From: Chamaecrista fasciculata
Lineage: Eukaryota > Streptophyta > Magnoliopsida > Fabales > Fabaceae
Assembly: GCA_003254925.1 (NCBI GenBank)
Contig: QANZ01012210.1
Span: 187,049-251,048, forward strand
Reading direction: 5' to 3'
DNA length: 64,000 nt
The notes beneath the pieces are model-generated. The model had not been told where the DNA came from and searched no databases. It was given only the letters and a program-made list of their open reading frames with translations. The number at the start of each line of letters is the position of its first letter. The first letter of the stretch is position 1. Position numbers and translations under genes: made by a program. Shown one piece after another: positions 23,001 to 35,600 of the stretch.

Positions 23001-24286
23001 TCACAAGAGGTGGCACGAGGCTTTGGTACCACCTTTTACTTATGTACTTATGTTGCATTGTGAGCTTAAGTATGTCTGTTTGGGATCATGGAGGAGGATA
23101 GAAAGGAAGGGATTGCTTTATTAAAATATTTTCCTTGTGGGAGTTACTAACACTGAGGGGATGACGATGTAGGACTTTCAACTAAGCTTTCAAAATCCTT
23201 TAGAGTTCTCTCTCCTTATATTTAAGTTTCCCTAATTTGGGGGATTTTTGAGCAGAAAGATTATCTAAAGAAGCAGAAGGAATTATCATTTAACCATCCC
23301 TTCTTCATTCTCTCCTTTCATTTTTGTGGATCCCCTTCTCTTCTCTTTCCAACTCTTGAACATATTCTTAGATTCCGCCCCATTAGAAAAGCATCATGAT
23401 TAGACTGATTTTGAGCCATTATCCAACTTGTAGATGACGCATCTGATTTTTGCTAGAACTAATACATATCCATGTGTAGAACATGGATGACTCTGGCTAT
23501 GTGTTGGACATGGATGCTGCACAATACTAGATTTGTTGGACACGTGGTCATACATTTCAGAAAAGAATTATATATATTTTTTGGCTCAAATAGAACATCT
23601 TGATGAGATTAGAAGGGTTCTTTCCTGCTTTTAATTGTGCATGATTAATATGAATGTTATAGGTTAGCACATACAATGTTATTATTTTAACCAGTTCATT
23701 GACACTAGTAATTTTTGTCTTTTAGGCTGCTATTTTGAAGGAACACTTTTCACCCTATGGTGAGCTTTCTTCCGTTGAGCTAGAAGAAGTTGGAGTCCAT
23801 GATAGCAGCCAATCAGAGGCACGTATAAGTTTTGCGACTCGTCAAGCAGCTGAGAGAGCATTTATTAATGGTAAATGCTGGAAAGACCATAATCTCAAAT
23901 TTATGTGGCTGACATATAGTAGCTCTAGCAATGACTCTGGCGGTAGAAAAGTATCTTCAGCTGCTCCCAAGGAGCCTATAGATACAGATGATCACCCAGA
24001 AGATAAAGACCTTGTTATGCAAGAAGTAACTATATCTGGAGATAAAGAACTTTCAGATTCTGGAACCAAAACCAATAATTGTTTGGAGCAAACTGATGTT
24101 CAGCCAGAAGATAAAGACCATGCTATGTTAGAAGTTATTACTACATCATGGGATGAAGAGCCCTTAAATTCTGGGACTAAAAATGGTTTGGAGCATACAA
24201 AAACAGGTGAAGATCTTCAGAGCAGTCAAGTTTCTTCTGCGGAACAATCACCTGAAGGCGATGTCTCACCTGAAGGCGATGTCTAG
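20067..24286 (+). CDS. CCCH zinc finger / RRM RNA-binding protein (RBM26/27-like, C3H41-like), C-terminal part
   Basis: Three exons are clear: 20067-21252, 21701-22030 and 23726-24286 (stop TAG). The first starts SLSQFNLPVSLPIAHLMGAP, the family phrase just after the CCCH finger. It holds RRM1, from TLFVNGVPQKSNRKEALLSH to FVQFSKREEAEAALKAPDAV, and a Lys/Glu coiled coil (LEQLKEELRKKQEMLDQKR). RRM2 spans exons 2-3 (FKIIPPLPAGLAN, then AILKEHFSPYGELSSVELEE to GKCWKDHNLKFMWL). An acidic tail has two similar blocks (PEDKDLVMQEV, PEDKDHAMLEV) and ends in a duplicated SPEGDV. The frame changes between about 20300 and 20345: LYDPDQPLWNDGG is in one frame and LQSSKIEDIEPLSGDASSD in the next, so a 1-nt loss (real or a base-call error) breaks the protein. 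The family is nuclear and acts in RNA metabolism. The ~1.7-kb last intron has no recognised insert. Confidence 0.85.
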
Positions 24287-26951
24287 ACGTTGAGGATCTG
24301 CTAATAGTCAGATTTGTACAGCGAGGTAAAACGTTTAATCTTTTGAATTCTTATTTTGAGGAGAGTACTTTAGTGGTTTCTACAAATTCATTTTTCCATA
24401 TGTTCCTTTTTTTTATGATGCTCGAGACATGTAAGAAGGATTTTCTTTTCTTTTTTGACTGCTGCCTGGATTGGGTGGTATAGTTTGAATGTTACGTAAC
24501 GTTGTTTGTCAGCTTAGGCATTCGTAGGTTCAGCAGGTTCAAAATATTAAAGTTGAATATTATGTTGAAAACAATTGAAGTTATATAGCAAATATTTGGG
24601 ATCCCCCTTCCCTGTATTAAAATATAATTGAAGCGGGTAGTTTTGGTAATTAGCCCTTGTTTGCTTATACCTTTATTTCACTTGTCAATGGAATTTTCGT
24701 TTTTTTCAATAATGGTATAGAGATTAGACAAAGGTATTATTTTGTGATTCATTACATGGGTCATATACTGATATTTTCATACATTTCATTAACATTTTCC
24801 CCCACATTTGGTTGTTTATTAAAAATGTGGTATCTTTTATCACTCTTACGTTAATTGGGTCAAACAAAAAGTTTATTCGAACTTCCAAGACACGTTTTTT
24901 TTAACAAAAAGTTTAGTCTTCTGCTCTAGTGTCTAACTCTTTTTGGTTCTTCATTTAAGGTGATAAAGCAAGCTTCACAAATGACAATTATGATTAAAAA
25001 ACAAGACAGCTAATCCTACTTCGGGAAACACCGTCGTAGACCCTATTTTAAATGTCAAATGCAGAGGGAAAGCTTCATGCTAAGTGAAATAGATATGAAT
25101 TGTTGTGTTGTTGAATCTAACGGAGAATTGCAAGTGTAGTTGAATCTAACGTAAAATTTATAATATTTTTCAATTTTTGTAATACTATCATACTAAAATA
25201 CAGAATAATATTTTTATTTACATTTACAATTTAAATAAATATCTGATTATCTGGTAGAAGCTAAGTTTATGTTTGCTATGAGATTTCTCTAATTATATAA
25301 AAATATTAATAAAAGAACTGAATATTTAGTGCTACAGCTCTGTTATCGAATCATTACTTCAGTATTTACAAACTCATAAATTTAGTTATCCCATTTATTT
25401 TATTTGTTATTATTATTTAAATAAAAACCCATTATTCATCGATCATCGTCAATACAACACGACATAGAGACTTCAATATGACAATAGAGCTTATAAGTTA
25501 TATCCTGCACTTAAAATATTTTTTGATTTTAACATTTTAAATTCTATGAAATTTTAAATATTAGAAGTTTGAATTATCATAACTCAAAATTTTGACATGA
25601 CATAAAAATAAAGAGTTTAAAATATCACAATTTAAATCTTAATAATTAAAATATTACTTAGACATAATAAATAGTTTTGTATTTATGTTAAAGAAAAGTT
25701 TAAAACTAAAAATTATAAATAGTAAAAATCAAAATTGTACTATAAAGTCTTACTATAATAAATAAAAGAAATAACTTATCCTTACAAAAACAAAAATAAC
25801 TTCTAAATATAAATGATTATGTTATGTGTATTAATAAATATGTAATGTGTATCAATACTCAATAGTGTTGTATTATGTTTGGAAGTAAGATGTTAGTTTC
25901 TCAAATGATTATTAAATTTGGGAATTTTTTATAAATTAAAAAAAATTCAAATTTCACTATTAAGATAAAATGTGCAATTTCATAAAAAAAAAAAAATATC
26001 TTACAAAATTACCATGAGATTTGAGTTATCAAGAATTCTTACTCAAACAAAGAATTTTATTCTGAGGTCATTTAAATACCTTCAAATTTAACTTTTCTCC
26101 ATAAATTTATCTTGTCCAAACACAAACTTAACCAAAAGGAGGGGAAAAAGTGTTTGTCTTCGTTTACGTGTAAGATTCTTGTATGCACATCCAGGAAACG
26201 GATAATACTGAGACCCATAATTTGGAGATATTATTACATCATCATTATATCCACTAATTGTAATGAGAATATGTCCTGATACCAGGAAAACTAAAGAACT
26301 AAAATTCTCAAGACAGATTTTTTCCTAACTCATCCCAATTTTTTATTTCCTCCAAATTAAATCACGCAATAATAACAGCTAGAATCCAATTATGTACATT
26401 AGGGATCAAGGAGTCTAAAATTCAACTGTATTCTGGAGAAAAACAAATACTGCACCATGGATTCCATTTAGCAGTTCATCTTTCTATACTGTGAAACATG
26501 CTCATTGTAGACCCAAAACCCAAGCTTTCCATTTCCAACATTCTTTACAAATATGAAGAAAGGCCCTCCAAAGCCGATACAAATACCAGAAACCAAATTC
26601 AAATCCATACTTTTTCTTCACCACAAAGGCTTTGGCTCTTCGATTTCTTTCAACCAGGAAGGCTGTGACAACAACATGCAAAGCGCATTGGTAATAATTT
26701 TATTACCAACTGTGGTGACTGCAGTCTTTTGCTCACAGATATTAGATCTCCCCAGAGCCTCAGGTTACAATGCTGAGTGTGTGATCAAATCAGTTGCTTA
26801 ATGTTTAGGTCACCCCTATACCTAAATATAGTAACCATATTTTAAAAGGCCATATAAGAGAATTATCCCTTCAGTGTGCTGATCCTATTGCACCATTGAT
26901 CATTGTATCTGGTAGTCAAATATGTATGCAAACATACACCTCAACAATATA
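24287..26951. other. Intergenic: 3' UTR then AT-rich DNA
   Basis: The first ~350 bp are the probable 3' UTR of the CCCH/RRM gene. From about 24900 to 26100 the sequence is very AT-rich with no coding signal or recognised element. From 26400 to 26951 lies the probable 3' UTR of the convergent PPR gene. Short open frames at 24657 and 26553 have no family features. Confidence 0.6.
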
Positions 26952-28829
26952 CTAAACTTGAAGCATGTGGAGGTGGTTCCCCAACTTCTCATAGTCTGAT
27001 TTCACAGTTTTCTGCAATCCATGGATCACATACCTGCATGTCAAACTATTTGGAGCATATCCCACTTTTAGCAATCTATCTTGAAGCTCCATTACATTGG
27101 CCACACTACCGACCTCGGAACATACTTTAACCAGTGCATTGTAGCTTTCGTTATCATAAACTTGAAACTCCATGGCAAAGAATTTCAATAATGACTCTGC
27201 TTTATCAACATTCTTTTCCTTGCAATAAGTATTTACCAATGCCCTGCTTAGTTCAAGATCAGGTAGAAAACCCGTTTTAACCATTTCTTCCAACAAGGCC
27301 TCGGCTTCCTCAGTTCTGTTTTTCCTGCAGAAGCAGCATATAATAGCTCTGTATGTTGCAGAATTTGGTTTCATACTCTTCTCTACCATCTCTGATTTCA
27401 AAATCACAGCCTCTTCCACATTATCAGATATACATAGAGACTCGACCATTTGATTATATATACTTTCTGTTGGCATGTAACCATCCTGAGAAATCCTCAC
27501 TAGAAAGCTTCTGGCAGCAAATGGTCGCCCTTCTCGACACAATGCAACTAAAAGATAATCATACACGTCATTAGGAATCTTAATTGCAAATCTCTGAAGA
27601 TCCATAACCAAATTCAACGCTGCAAGCAGTTTTCCATCTCTTCCATATCCTTCAACAATAAGCCTACAGGTGAAACTGTCAGGGCAAATCCCATTACCTA
27701 TCATTTCATACAACAGCGATCTAGAGACTTGCAATTTACCTTCTTTGCAGTAACCAAATATGAGAGTATTATATGACACAATATCAGGACTTAGCCCTCT
27801 ATGAACCATCTGATGAAAAAGTTGATGAGCCTCTCTGATCTTCCCTTCTCTACAAAGACCATAAATCAAGGCGGTATACGTAATCACATCGGGCATCACA
27901 CCCCTCCGGTACATAATTCTATATAGATAGAATGCATTATCCAATCTTCCTTTTCTGCAATAGCTACTAACCAGTGTGTTATATGTAACTAAGTCAGGTT
28001 CAAATCCTTCTTCCATCTTCTCCAAGAATCCATTCACCTTGTCGGTATCCCCAATCTTGCACAAAATATGTGTCAAAATGTTGAAGGTGTAACCATTCCT
28101 GTGTATTCCTAGCCTTCCCATCTCTTCACATACTTCCCAACAGTGACCGATATAATTGAACTTGGATAACCCACTTAATAGACAATTGTAGACAATAACA
28201 CTAGGCATAAAACCAGCTGCTATGGTCTTCCTGAAAGTTCTAAACCCCATTTCAACCATACCCACTTTCAAGTAAGCCTTAATGAGAATATCGAAGATAA
28301 CAGGATCCCAATTACAATCATCAGCACACACAACCAAATTTTGAAAGATATCTTCATCCGGAGAATTTCCCTTAATCAATTGTATCAATTCGGACAACAA
28401 TTTCATGGCCTCCGAAAACATTCGTGACCAAGCTAGAATGTGAACAGTAATACAATAGTTCTGCACGGTGGGCGTGATGCCCAATTCATCTTTAACCCAA
28501 TTGAAAAATGTGAGAGCCGAAGAGGAATCAGATTGGCACCTCAGCAAAACCTTTGAAATTTCAAGGGCGCCCATATGTGGAAGAATCTCTTTGATGTCAT
28601 TCTGAAGAAGAGAAAGATGGGAATTTTTCTGTTTAAGGTTTGAACAAATGAGGTTAACTACATTGTTAGGGTTTTGTGTGGGGGCAAGAAAATTGTAAAG
28701 CGGATTGGAAATCGGTTTCGAGTGAGAATTCGGTACAACTAGCAGAGAAGAAGATGACGACGAAAAGGAAGATGATTTTGTGAAACTTGTGTTGAAGAAC
28801 GATGATGAAAGCAAGAAGGGTTTTGCAGA
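26952..28829 (-). CDS. P-class pentatricopeptide repeat (PPR) protein, main body; start codon displaced by a LINE insertion
   Basis: One intronless frame runs to the stop at 26952. It carries about 13 PPR motifs of ~35 residues, for example VTYNTLVSSYCRKGRLDNAF, ITYTALIYGLCREGKIREAH and VSYNTLIFGYCKEGKLQVSR, nearly all ending in a P-D/N pair, with no E or DYW extension. This is the P class, organelle RNA-binding proteins. The frame has no ATG near its 5' end (28814 is TTG; the first internal ATG would remove ~80 residues). The missing start lies at 36938 beyond the LINE. Joining 36938-36859 to 28812-26952, with one copy of the 17-bp target duplication, gives an in-frame ORF of 1,941 nt. The N-terminus is Ser/Phe/Arg-rich, like a mitochondrial or plastid presequence. 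As assembled, the gene is probably silenced or 5'-truncated. Confidence 0.9.
   Translation of the reverse strand, partial: SAKPFLLSSSFFNTSFTKSSSFSSSSSSLLVVPNSHSKPISNPLYNFLAPTQNPNNVVNLICSNLKQKNSHLSLLQNDIKEILPHMGALEISKVLLRCQSDSSSALTFFNWVKDELGITPTVQNYCITVHILAWSRMFSEAMKLLSELIQLIKGNSPDEDIFQNLVVCADDCNWDPVIFDILIKAYLKVGMVEMGFRTFRKTIAAGFMPSVIVYNCLLSGLSKFNYIGHCWEVCEEMGRLGIHRNGYTFNILTHILCKIGDTDKVNGFLEKMEEGFEPDLVTYNTLVSSYCRKGRLDNAFYLYRIMYRRGVMPDVITYTALIYGLCREGKIREAHQLFHQMVHRGLSPDIVSYNTLIFGYCKEGKLQVSRSLLYEMIGNGICPDSFTCRLIVEGYGRDGKLLAALNLVMDLQRFAIKIPNDVYDYLLVALCREGRPFAARSFLVRISQDGYMPTESIYNQMVESLCISDNVEEAVILKSEMVEKSMKPNSATYRAIICCFCRKNRTEEAEALLEEMVKTGFLPDLELSRALVNTYCKEKNVDKAESLLKFFAMEFQVYDNESYNALVKVCSEVGSVANVMELQDRLLKVGYAPNSLTCRYVIHGLQKTVKSDYEKLGNHLHMLQV
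28813..28829. repeat. Left copy of LINE 17-bp target site duplication
   Basis: AAGAAGGGTTTTGCAGA here is identical to 36859-36875, flanking the LINE exactly at its 5' start and its poly(A) end. Confidence 0.95.
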
Positions 28830-28850
28830 GCCCCCCCATTGAGAGTAAAA

Positions 28851-29506
28851 ATGGCGGGAAGGAGCAATGAGAGGGATCGAGGCTGTGATAGGGTTTCATC
28901 TGATGAGGGTTTGCGATCGAGCGAGGAAGACGATCTTCTTCCCAGGAGTACGAAGAAGGTGAAGGGAGATGAGGCTGATTTTACTGGAGATTTCTCTGGT
29001 CTGAGAAGCTATGCAGATCTTGAAGTGATGGAGGAATTCGAGAGTCCAAATCGGAAGTCGTACTGTGCGATTGTAACTGGTGCTGATGATGTTGATGTGA
29101 TGGATGGAATTGAAGGTGAGGATGATAAGTTCAGTGTTGAAGATGTTGATACTGGATCGAGAAGGGAGGAGGAATTAGAATCGGAAGTACCTGCAGAAGA
29201 GAGTTATGAGATAATTGAACATCCAAAAGGTAAACATTCAGTTCCTGAGTTTATCTTTTCTAAGAGAGTTGAGGAAAGAATTTGTGTGCCTTTCAAGAAA
29301 GCGATTGTGGTTAAACTGTTAGGCAGAATGATAGGAATTAAAGCCTTGGAATCTAGATTGAAGGATATGTGGGGAAGGAAAGGGGAATTATCGGTGACAG
29401 ATGTGCCTAATGACTACTATATTGTGCTGTTTGATTCTAAAGATGATTATGAGTATGCTATTGAAGGTGGACCTTGGATGATATATGATCATTACCTTAT
29501 GGTTAG
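28851..29506 (+). pseudogene. LINE ORF1, N-terminal part (DUF4283 domain)
   Basis: Starts MAGRSNERDRGCDR and contains an acidic N-terminal region. The DUF4283 nucleic-acid-binding domain of plant L1 ORF1 follows: AIVVKLLGRMIGIKALESRL to YYIVLFDSKDDYEYAIEGGP. The frame is cut by the solo LTR after YDHYLMV and resumes at 31580. Removing the LTR and one duplication copy leaves 1,734 nt, an exact multiple of three, so the LTR is the only ORF1 lesion. Confidence 0.9.
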
Positions 29507-31571
29507 TGTTAGGAATTGTGCCCTAGGGCCAATCCTCTTTTATATATGTTATGAACATATGGATTAATTTATAGAGATAAATTAATGGTTTTCACATTAT
29601 TAGCATGTTTACTGTGATAACGTCCATGATTGATTATAAGATAATTAATCTAAATCTGTCCCAGATCGATTGTTTTCGTGGGAGCGAAAATGAACTAAGA
29701 TCAGCATGACCTCAGTGCATAGGGATGCACGCACTAGATGCTGGAATGAGAGTCATGGTGCAATTACGTAAGGGGTTACGAGTTGCTGGACTGACCCGGA
29801 GAGTCCTGCATGGGTTTAGTCATCAGCTTGCCTCTCTTGTACACCTATCACGACGCCTTAGACCTGAGGTCATCATTATTCCGGCGTTGCAGTTGTCAGA
29901 CTTTGGCTTAGTCTAACGTTGCCCGTAGCAGGGTAGCCATAAGGGCTAAGTACGGGTCTGGTTGATTGCCGTGCTGAGGAATGTGGACTGACCAAAATAG
30001 GGTTTTGTTCCCCATCAGATGGGAGATATCTTACTGGCGCCCTCGATGAGTCTGTCCAAAGAAAGAGTGGCCACTCAGTATATTGGGACTTACTCAAGGA
30101 AATCGAGAAAGTAAAGGTTTGGAACATGGATGACTTTCTTGTGCTTGATCTATAACCAAGATATCGCAGAACAATAGGGTCGGTACCATGGAGGTACGAA
30201 GGTTAAAATCGGTTTTGGTAACAAACGATCACTCACGTGTTTTGGGTAGTCGTGATGGCTTGCTAGAGTCCGCTCACGACTTGTAGGACATGGGGATGAC
30301 CTACTGCCAACTTCACGTGGGGCCTGCTGGGTCACACACGAGCAGGATTAGAACACACTTTATAAGGGACACGAATTAGGGTAATTCGTGGGTCACTCCG
30401 GTGGCCTAATTTAAGACACAGAGGAAATGTCTGGGACATTATGTCTTGTCTTAAATTTTCTACAGTTGTGAAGTATTTAAATTTGTGAGACAAATTTAAA
30501 TATAATAATTGTTAAATGATTAATAGGGATTAATTATTTACAATTTAAATATTAGGGAAAATAATTCAGATAAGTTTCCTAAAAGTTAGGAAATTATTGA
30601 ATTATAAAATTCCCCAATATTGTTGAGAGGGTGGCGCCTCTTATTGCCTTTTTATTAATAAAAATGTTTTATTAATTTAAAGTCATGAATTTGAATTCAA
30701 AAGATTTGATAGAGATATCAAAAGATTTGAATTCAAAAGATTTGGTGAGATCTCAAAACAGGATCTTTGGAGAATCATGACTTCCTAAGAGTTAGGAAGG
30801 TTTTTGATTTATAAAATTCCAAAGGAATTTAGAGGAGGATGGCGCCATGCTTAGTGGATGTTTGGGGAGATTTGATCTCCCAAATTGATTCCCTAAGATT
30901 ACGATTTGAATTTAAATTTAATATTATGGTAATATTATAATTTGAAATTCAAGTCATGAAGCCATATTATTATGATTATAGAATTATAATAATGCTCTAA
31001 AATAATTATATATAGATATATATAAAGGTGCTAGGCGCCTATATTTTGAGACACACAAGTGTAACCCTAATTTTGGAAATTCATCTTCCTCCTTGTAGAG
31101 AGAGAAAAAAACGCCACCTCCATAGCTAGAGAGAGAAAATTCGATTTTCCTAAAGAGTTAGTGAAAATTCGAATTGTTCTACCTTTAGGGTTTTGAGAGA
31201 AGAAGAACAAAGGAGTTTTGTTGCTGTCTTCTGCTCTGTTGCGCCACCTAAGCCTGAATTCAGAGAAGGAGTTCCTGAGTTCAACAACTGTAGATTCAAT
31301 CCCAAGTTTCTTTGGAGAAAGAAACAAGGAGGCTAGCACCTCGTGTTCGGGAAACTGTTCGTGTGGATTACCGGTGGAGGAAGGACGTGCAAACGGACTT
31401 CTAGACTCACAAAGTTCAACCATCTGATTGAAAGCTTGAGGTATAACACTTTTCATATCTGGTTTTAAATTCAACTAGCGGATCTCAGGGTGGGATTTCT
31501 CCTGGGGAGCGCAAGTTTTTTTTTTATTTTACAGTTCTTCCGCTGCGTGTTTTCCCCGGGAATTCCCAACA
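29507..31571 (+). mobile_element. Solo LTR (2,065 bp), probably Copia, nested in LINE ORF1
   Basis: It starts TGTTAGGAATT and ends AATTCCCAACA, so the ends are near-perfect inverted repeats with TG...CA borders. TGGTTAG flanks it on both sides (29500-29506 and 31573-31579) with one extra G at 31572. There are no gag, protease, integrase or reverse transcriptase frames inside. The last ~130 bp (GGATCTCAGGGTGGGA, CTTCCGCTGCGTG) are typical of Copia 3' LTR ends. A repeated segment with TTTGAATTCAAAAGATTTG lies near 30690-30740. An LTR this long with no interior is best explained by LTR-LTR recombination. Confidence 0.85.
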
Positions 31572-31579
31572 GTGGTTAG

Positions 31580-32657
31580 AACATGGAATATTCAGTTTGA
31601 TCCCTGGACTGATTCGGTTGAAAATGTTATGGTTTGGGTGAGATTTCCAGATTTGCCTTTGCAATATTATGATGAGTATGTGTTGAGGGCGTTGGGAAAT
31701 AAAATTGGTAAAACAATTAGGGTGGATTTGACTACTTCTAAATTGAGTAGAGGCAAGTTTGCTAGATTATGTGTGGAAGTGGATGTGTCAAAGCCGCTAT
31801 TGCCTTTATTCATTTTGAAAGAAAGGGAATATAGAGTGGAATATGAAGGTTTGCATACATTGTGTTTTAATTGTGGAAGATTTGGGCATGTGAACTCTGA
31901 ATGTCCAGAGAGAATAGAGGTGTGTACTAATGGTGAAGTGGATGTTAATGTGAGGGGAATTCCTGAAGATAATGGTGAAGGTTTGTATGGCCCTTGGACT
32001 GTGGTGAAGAAAACAAGGAAGAAGAAGGATGATTCTAAAAGAAATGCTCCTGTTCAGAAAGAACCTGATGTGAAAGGGTCCAGATTCAGTACTCTGGTTG
32101 GTTTGGAGGCTGAGGGTGAACAAACTGAGCCTAGTGAAGAGACTGTGAGTAAAGGAGAATCTCCTCGGACTAAGGATAATTCACAAGTTTTGTCGAATAG
32201 GAGGAATGAGAGGATGAATGGGAGAAGAGTGCTGGGGGTTTCTGATAAAAATAATGTTATGGGGTTGCATAGGGGGAATGCTGGATATGGTAAGGGAGAG
32301 GTTGTGTCTAGGGGAACTCCTAGTGGGCAGAGGGAGATGAAAGGGAGAGTTGGGAAGGAAAATATAAGAAGTGTGAATGAGGGAAGGGGTTTGTTGGGAA
32401 GAGATACATTTTCTCAAGGGAGTTTGGAGGTTGGGATGAGTTCTGGGAGTGTGGGAGAGGGTTTAAAAACTGGGGTGGTGAGTGAATATCTGGCAAGGTT
32501 GAAGGAGTTGGGAGAGAAAAAATTGTATAATATTAAAAATAAACCTCCAGATGCCAGTATTGATAGGGGTGGAAGTAAAATCAATGTTGTTGTCCCTCAA
32601 AGTAGGGTGTCCTCTCCTGTGAAGGGGGATGATGATGTCTCTATGTGTGTGGATTAA
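31580..32657 (+). pseudogene. LINE ORF1, C-terminal part (CCHC zinc knuckle)
   Basis: It resumes the frame with RTWNIQFDPWTDSVENVMVW and VRFPDLPLQYYDEYVLRALG, the second half of the DUF4283 region. The zinc knuckle CFNCGRFGHVNSEC (C-x2-C-x4-H-x4-C) follows at about 31863-31905, then a long basic, Gly/Ser-rich tail, ending at TAA 32655-32657. The product would coat LINE RNA in the ribonucleoprotein particle. Confidence 0.9.
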
Positions 32658-32674
32658 CTCTGTGTTGTTTCTTT

Positions 32675-35600
32675 ATGGATAGAAGAATTGTTGTTTGGAA
32701 TTGTAGGGGTGCTGGGAGTGAGTGCTTTGTGAGAAGTGCTCGTTTGGTTGTTGGTGATTCTAAACCTAATGTTTTGGTGTTATTGGAAACAAGAGTGGAT
32801 GCTAGGAGGGCTTCTGATATTTGTAAGAGGATTGGTTTTGCTGATGTTTTTGCTGTTCCGGGTATTGGCTTTGCAGGGGGAATATGGGTTGCTTGGAATA
32901 AGGACTACGTTAATGTCAAAATTGTTGAGGTGTGCCAGCAGTTCTGTCATGTGGATTTGTGTTTTCAAAATGGAGTGTGTTGTTTGGCTACTTTTGTTTA
33001 TGCAAGTCCTAATGAAGAGAATAAGAGGATGTTGTGGGAAAGGTTGGAGGTTATGAGTTCGAGTATTTTGAGTAGTTGGATGGTGGTGGGGGATTTTAAT
33101 GATATTAGGGGATCAAATGAGAAGTATGGGGGTGCTCAAGTTAATAACAGGAAGTGTGATCTTTTCAATAGTAGAATTCATGAGTGTGGTTTCTTGGAGA
33201 TTGACTCTATAGGGCCTCTTTACACTTGGAGGGGGCCTGTGGTTGGTAACTATGATAGAATTTATGAGAAACTGGACAGGGGTTTTTGTAATGAGTCTTG
33301 GAGAGTTGAATTTCCTGAGGGGTTGTGTAAGGTGCTTCCTAGGTTGGGTACATCTGATCATAATCCTATGTTATTTCTTCTTGATGGTTTATGCAATAGT
33401 GGAGGCCCAAGACCTTTCAGGTTTGAGAAAATGTGGTTATCTCATGAAAAATTCTTTGATTTTATTAATGATAAATGGGATGACCAGGTGGATGTTAACA
33501 AAGCTCTTGGAGTGTTGGCTGGGGAGTTAAGGGAATGGAATTGGGAAGTTTTTGGGGAAATTAAAAGGAGGAAGAATACTTTGTTAAAAAGATTAGGTGG
33601 TATTCAGAGAAAGAAGCCATGTAATGGAGCGGAAGCAAGATATTTGTTTATTCTGGAAAGAAGGTTGCAGGAGGACTTGAATAAAATTTTGCAGCAAGAA
33701 GAAGTTCATTGGCATCAAAAGTCTAGAGGGGAATGGATTAGTGGAGGAGATAGAAACACTAGATATTATCATCTTAAAACGGTTGCTAGGAGGAAGAGGA
33801 GTAAAGTTGAGATGTTAAAAAATGAGTTGGGGGAGTGGGTGGAAGATAGTGAGGAAATTAAGAGAATGGTTGTTGACTTTTTTAGTAATCTGTTCTCTGA
33901 TGAAGGCACACAAGGATGTTATGAGGATTGTCCTAGTGGTTTTGAAGCTATTTCTAATGATGACCAGTTCCAGTTAATGAGGATGGTGACTGACGATGAG
34001 GTGAAGAAAGCCATGTTTGCTATTGGGCCTGATAAGGCTCCGGGGGAGGATGGGTTTTCGGCTATGTTTTTTCAAAGATGTTGGGATAAGGTGGGGGGAA
34101 GTGTTTGCAATCTGGTGAAGGGTGTGTTTAGTGGGGAGTTTGATCTTGGGGAGATTAATAAAACAGCTTTGGTTCTTATTCCTAAGGTGGAAAAGCCGGA
34201 ATTGATTAATCAGTTTAGGCCTATTTCACTTTGTAATGTGATTTATAAAGTAATTACTAAGTTGCTGGTGAATAGATTGAAGTTGGTGCTTCCTAAATTG
34301 GTGTCACCTTTTCAGTCTAGTTTTATTCCCGGGAGACATATCCAGGATAATATTGTGGTTGCCAAAGAAGTGTTCCATATTATAAAAAGACTTAAGGGGA
34401 AGAAATGCTACTTTGCTGTGAAGATTGATTTAGAGAAAGCTTATGATAGAATGAGGTGGCAGTTTTTTGAAGATGTTTTGGGGGAATGTGGTTTGCCTAT
34501 GGAAATTAAAGAGTTGATCATGAAATGTATTTCTACAGTTTCTACTAGAATTATCTGGAATGGTTCTCTTACTGATGGGTTTGTTCCTTCTAGGGGGATT
34601 AGACAAGGAGATCCTCTCTCTCCTTATCTTTTTGTCCTTGGGATGGAAAAACTTTCGCATGTGATTTCTAATGCTATGCATCAAGGTTTATGGAAGACTA
34701 TTAAGAATGGGAGAGGGGGTCCTGAAATCTCTCATTTGATGTTTGCTGATGATCTCATTATTTTTGGGGAGGCTACTAAAGATCAAGCTAGAGTTATGAA
34801 GGGTTGCCTTAACCTGTTTTACTTTGTTTCTGGTCAAAAAGTCAGTGAAGTTAAATCTGGTATATTTTTTTCTCCTAATACTGATCAGGGAGTTAGAGAT
34901 AGCATTTCTAATGTTTTGAATATTAGAGAAAGAGAGGATTTAGGTCTCTATTTGGGAATTCCTCTTCTTCAAGAAAGTTCTAGAATTAAAAGTTATAAAT
35001 TTGTTCTAGATAAGGTAAAAAAGAGGTTGGCTGGTTGGAAAAGAAGGTGTTTGAGTCTTGCTGGGAGGGTGACTCTTTCTAAATCTGTTATTAGTTCAAT
35101 TCCTGTGTATCCTATGATGGTGACTAAGCTTCCTAAGTCTATTATTAATGATATTGAGAGGCATGAGAGGGCTTTTATTTGAGAGGCAGGAGATCACATC
35201 CCATTGGGTGGAATACTATTGTTAAACCAAGGGAGTGTGGGGGAATTGGGATTAGAAGTCTTGGTCATATGAATGAGGCTTGTCTTGCGAAATTGGTGTG
35301 GAGATTGAGGTCAGGGGAGAAGGGTTTGTGGACTGAAGTTTTGAAGTATAAATATAATAAGGGAAGGGATTTTGTTGGGGAAGTTTGTAGAGGTGGGAAT
35401 CCTTCGCATTTATGGGGAGATTTGTATGGGATTTGGGAGAAGGTTGATAAGTTGTGTGGTTGGGAGGTTGGTAATGGGGAAGATATTAACTTTTGGAAGG
35501 ATAAGTGGGTGGGATTATTACCTCCTTTGTGTTCTATGGTGGAGGATGATGTGTTAATTCAGAATGGGAATGTTAAAGTGGCTGAGATGGTGCTTGATGA

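Noticed and set aside
22260..23700. Possible extra gene in the last CCCH/RRM intron
   Set aside because: Frames at 22791 and 22861 are short, hydrophobic low-complexity and without splice context or family wording.
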